64,000 nucleotides of DNA, taken from Cellulomonas denverensis (GTDB lineage: Bacteria > Actinomycetota > Actinomycetes > Actinomycetales > Cellulomonadaceae). The stretch is taken from the NCBI RefSeq assembly GCF_012396125.1, contig NZ_JAAXOX010000002.1, positions 186,001-250,000 of the forward strand. Direction: 5' to 3'. Below, in pieces: positions 61,376 through 64,000 of the stretch (positions within the stretch are counted from its first letter, which is position 1; every line of letters starts with the position of its first letter). Under the pieces are notes generated by a model that did no database searches, was not told where the DNA came from, and saw nothing but the letters and a program-made list of their open reading frames with translations. The translations under genes and the position numbers were made by a program.

Positions 61376-62224
61376 TCAGCCCTTCACCGATCCCGCCGAC
61401 AGGCCGCCGACGATGTACCGCTGCAATGACAGGAACAGCGCCAGCACCGGGATGGACCCGATCACCGCACCGGCGGCGAACAGTCCCCAGCGCGAGGTCA
61501 GCTGGTTGGAGACCCACTGGTACATGCCGACCGCCAGGGTCCAGTTCTCCTCGGAGGTCAGCACGATCCGGGCCAGGATGAAGTCGCCGAACGCGCTGAT
61601 GAACGCCAGCAGCGCCACCACCGCGAGGATCGGCGTGACCAGCGGCATGATCAGCCGCCAGTAGATCTGCGCGTGGGTGGCGCCGTCGATGGTGGCGGCC
61701 TCGTCGATCTCCCGCGGCACCGAGTTGAAGAAGCCGTACATCAGGAAGGTGTTCGCCCCCAGCGCCCCGCCCAGGTAGACACAGATCAGCGCGATCCGGG
61801 AGTTCACCCCGAGCGCCGGGATCACGTTGCCGAGCGCGATCAGCAGCAGGAACACCGCCACGAAGGCCACGGTCTGCGGGAACATCTGGATGATCAGCAG
61901 CGTGGTCAGCGAGGTCCGCCGGCCACGGAACCGGAACCGGCTGAAGGCGTAGGCCGCCGCCGCGCCCATCAGCACCGCACCGACCGAGGCCGCCCCGCCG
62001 ATCACCAGGGTGTTGGTCACCCAGGTCCAGAACATCGTGTCGCCGAGCGCGCTGAAGTTGTCCAGGCCGACCGAGCTGAACAGCCGGCTGGACCCGGCCA
62101 GCGACCCCCGCGGGTCCAGGGCGGCGGACAGCGCGTAGACCAGCGGGAACACCGCGTAGAACACGATCACCACGCCGACCGGGTACTTCCAGCCGACCTC
62201 GGACCACCAGCGTCGGGTGCCCAT
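61376..62224 (-). CDS. MalG/GanQ-type sugar ABC permease
   Basis: A 282-aa permease with six helices and the EAA loop EIDEAATIDGATHAQIYWRL, followed by IMPLVTPILAVVAL. The N-terminus (VGVVIVFYAVFPLVYALSAA) and the C-terminal QRYIVGGLSAGSVKG match MalG/GanQ of maltose and galacto-oligosaccharide importers. Its ATG shares one base with the MalF-type stop (TGATG), so the pair is coupled. Given the galactanase downstream, galacto-oligosaccharides are the likely cargo. No ATPase gene is nearby; a shared MsiK-type ATPase elsewhere is expected. Confidence 0.92.
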   Translation of the reverse strand: MGTRRWWSEVGWKYPVGVVIVFYAVFPLVYALSAALDPRGSLAGSSRLFSSVGLDNFSALGDTMFWTWVTNTLVIGGAASVGAVLMGAAAAYAFSRFRFRGRRTSLTTLLIIQMFPQTVAFVAVFLLLIALGNVIPALGVNSRIALICVYLGGALGANTFLMYGFFNSVPREIDEAATIDGATHAQIYWRLIMPLVTPILAVVALLAFISAFGDFILARIVLTSEENWTLAVGMYQWVSNQLTSRWGLFAAGAVIGSIPVLALFLSLQRYIVGGLSAGSVKG

Positions 62225-63834
62225 CACATCTCCTCCAGCTTGCGGGTGCGGCGGAACGCCAGTGCGGAGATCACGCCGATCACGACGAAGACGACGATCG
62301 ACAGCGCGCTCGCCAGGCCGTAGTCCGCCCGGCCGCCGGAGACCCCGGAGATCTGGTAGATCGCGCTGATCAGGATGTCGGTGGAGCCCATCGGGGTGCT
62401 GGACCCGGGGAAGGCCGGGCCGCCGCCGGTGAGCATGTAGATGATCGTGAAGTTGTTGAAGTTGAAGGCGAAGGAGGCGATCGCCAGCGGCGCGGTGGAC
62501 ACCAGCAGCATCGGCAGCGTGATCGACCGGAACTGCCGCCACCGCCCGGCGCCGTCCACCCGGGCCGCCTCGATCACGTCACCGGGCAGCGCCTGCAACG
62601 CGCCGGTGGTGACCAGGAACCAGTACGGGTAGCTCAGCCACAGGTTCACCCAGAGGATCGCCAGCTTCGCCAGCCACGGGTCGCTCAGCCAGCCGATGTC
62701 CGCCCCGAGGAAGAACCACTCGTTGATCACGCCGAACTCCGAGTTCAGCATCCCCCGCCACAGCAGCGCGGACATGAACGCCGGGAAGGCGTAGGGCAGG
62801 ATCATCAGCGTCCGCAGCAGCTTGCGGCCGCGCACCCGCGGGTCGTTGTAGATCAGCGCGAACAACAGCCCCAGGCCGAAGCTGGTCAGCACGGTCAGGA
62901 TCGCGAAGGCGAAGGTCCAGGCGGTGACCTTGAGCAGCGGCCCGGCGTAGCTCGCGTCGGTGAACGCCCGGACGAAGTTGTCGAAGCCGACGTTCACGTA
63001 CCAGCCCGCCGCCAGCCGGTCGCCGTCCGGGCTGACGAAGCTGCCGCGGTCGTCCGGGCTGTACACCACGCCGGTCTCGGTGTTGGTGATGGTCTGCGCG
63101 GCGTCGTCCCAGACCAGCCGGGAGGTGTAGACCGCGCCGGTGGAGCCCTCGCGGGTGCGCAGCGAACCGTCCTCGGCGTCGTCCGAGATCGGCACCCGCA
63201 GCTCCACCACCCGCTGTTGCAGGTCGGTGTCGGTGAACAGCTCGGCCCGGGGCACCACCTCCCAGCCCGGAACGGTCGCCGGCGCCCCGTTGTCGCCGAC
63301 GGTCGCGCCACCCACCGCGGTCAACGGGTCCTCGGTGGTGCCGACCAGCACCTCGTCCCCGTCGGTGATCGCGAAGCCGAGCTCGTCGCCGGCCCGCACC
63401 ACCGACAGCGGGTACTGCGGGGAGTCCTGCACCGGGCGCTCGTCCTGGATCAGGGCCGCGTTCACCGCCTGCTGCATGCTGCCCAGGTGCCCGGTGCCGT
63501 AGTTCGTGAAGGCGACGTACCCGGTGTAGAGCAGGGTGAACATCTGGAACACCGCCAGGAACACCAGGCCCGGGAACAGGTACTTCAGCGGCACCGCGCG
63601 CTTGCTGAAGTACACCCAGTCCGCGATCAGCAGCCCGGCGACCAGCACGCCCAGGATCACCCAGGCACCGGCGCGCTGGGCGGACAGGATCGCGGTGATG
63701 CCGGCCGCGTTCACCAGCATCATCAGCAGCAGCTTCGCCACGAACCCGGCGCCGATCCCGCGCCAGGACCGGGCGTGGGACTCGGGGGTCTCGGGTGGGG
63801 CGTCGGGGTCGGCGGTGCGCAGGCCGCTGGACAT
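62224..63834 (-). CDS. MalF/GanP-type sugar ABC permease
   Basis: A 536-aa permease with eight predicted helices. It has a large extracytoplasmic loop between helices 3 and 4 (about residues 115-290), the P2 loop that marks MalF proteins and contacts the binding protein. The EAA loop is VIEAARVDGAGRWRQFRSIT with LPMLLVSTAPLAIASF. A helical N-terminal extension is present. ATG 63834 has GAGGAG 6-7 nt upstream. It forms the transmembrane channel with the MalG-type subunit and takes cargo from the solute-binding protein encoded at the right edge. Confidence 0.92.
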   Translation of the reverse strand: MSSGLRTADPDAPPETPESHARSWRGIGAGFVAKLLLMMLVNAAGITAILSAQRAGAWVILGVLVAGLLIADWVYFSKRAVPLKYLFPGLVFLAVFQMFTLLYTGYVAFTNYGTGHLGSMQQAVNAALIQDERPVQDSPQYPLSVVRAGDELGFAITDGDEVLVGTTEDPLTAVGGATVGDNGAPATVPGWEVVPRAELFTDTDLQQRVVELRVPISDDAEDGSLRTREGSTGAVYTSRLVWDDAAQTITNTETGVVYSPDDRGSFVSPDGDRLAAGWYVNVGFDNFVRAFTDASYAGPLLKVTAWTFAFAILTVLTSFGLGLLFALIYNDPRVRGRKLLRTLMILPYAFPAFMSALLWRGMLNSEFGVINEWFFLGADIGWLSDPWLAKLAILWVNLWLSYPYWFLVTTGALQALPGDVIEAARVDGAGRWRQFRSITLPMLLVSTAPLAIASFAFNFNNFTIIYMLTGGGPAFPGSSTPMGSTDILISAIYQISGVSGGRADYGLASALSIVVFVVIGVISALAFRRTRKLEEM

Positions 63835-63904
63835 GGGGATCTCCTCGGGAGGGCGGGGAACGGCCGATCGGGACGGGGTGCGGGCACACCCCGCCCCGGG
63901 TGGA

Positions 63905-64000
63905 TCAGCCGCCGATGGCGGACTCGATGCTGGACACCGTCGACGTCCAGGTGGACGCCGGGTCCTCACCCTTGATCAGGGCGATCTGCGCGGCGTTCCA
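63905..64000 (-). CDS. Sugar ABC transporter solute-binding protein (C-terminal end only)
   Basis: The last 31 codons of a gene that continues beyond the right edge. The visible residues (NAAQIALIKGEDPASTWTS, ending in IESAIGG) match the C-terminal helix of MalE/GanS-type binding proteins. It is 70 nt upstream of the MalF-type gene on the same strand, the usual order of binding protein, MalF, MalG. Confidence 0.8.
   Translation of the reverse strand, partial: WNAAQIALIKGEDPASTWTSTVSSIESAIGG

Overview
The window is one continuous stretch of very GC-rich DNA with an actinobacterial gene repertoire. The best evidence is a block at about 8.5-13.9 kb that matches the mycobacterial Rv1822-Rv1830 order: CDP-alcohol phosphatidyltransferase, DUF881, DUF1290, DUF881, GarA-type FHA protein, FtsR-type MerR regulator, DUF151 protein, second MerR regulator. 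Other actinobacterial signs are a FdxA-SoxR pair, a DtxR/IdeR-type iron box, an LAxTG wall anchor and many GTG starts. A Micrococcales member (Cellulomonas-like) is a reasonable guess, but the genus cannot be fixed from this sequence. I see no rRNA, tRNA, prophage or insertion sequence.

Layout. 0-8.4 kb: the end of an EAL c-di-GMP phosphodiesterase, a large LuxR regulator, a mannonate-dehydratase-type enzyme with a small P-loop protein, and a ParA-like ATPase among small membrane proteins. 8.5-14.4 kb: the conserved division/metabolic-regulation block, which lacks the gcvH that sits inside it in mycobacteria. 14.6-19.1 kb: a DEAD-box helicase followed by three 57-bp palindromes, threonine aldolase, Zur and HU. 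19.2-23.2 kb: an NHEJ locus (PHP-domain protein, Ku, split LigD ligase and polymerase). 23.3-25.9 kb: an orphan GHKL kinase preceded by what looks like a deleted response regulator, then UDP-galactopyranose mutase. 26-31 kb: Dps, a class IV aminotransferase, a DUF559-type endonuclease gene flanked by two copies of a 56-bp quasi-palindrome, a tandem repeat, a uronate-dehydrogenase-like enzyme and a VanY-type carboxypeptidase.

31-35 kb: an iron-siderophore ABC importer (ATPase, lipoprotein, fused FecCD permease) behind an iron box. 35-44 kb: amidohydrolase, Na+/H+ antiporter with internal 15-residue repeats, a heterodimeric ABC exporter, a squalene-cyclase-fold protein and a FUSC protein. 45-51 kb: fdxA-soxR-methyltransferase operon with a clear SoxR box, YoaK-type protein, serine hydrolase, and a SulP transporter coupled to a DUF1254/DUF1214 protein. 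51.5-57.6 kb: lipoprotein, MalT-type LuxR regulator, GAP-family and DUF1269 membrane proteins, alkyl-sulfatase. 57.6-64 kb: a galactan-use locus (LacI regulator, wall-anchored GH53 galactanase, MalG- and MalF-type permeases, end of the solute-binding protein).

The least explained feature is a set of palindromes of very similar size (55-56 bp from GAG to CTC) belonging to three sequence families. One family brackets a Vsr-like endonuclease gene, an arrangement that recalls REP sequences around their RAYT genes.
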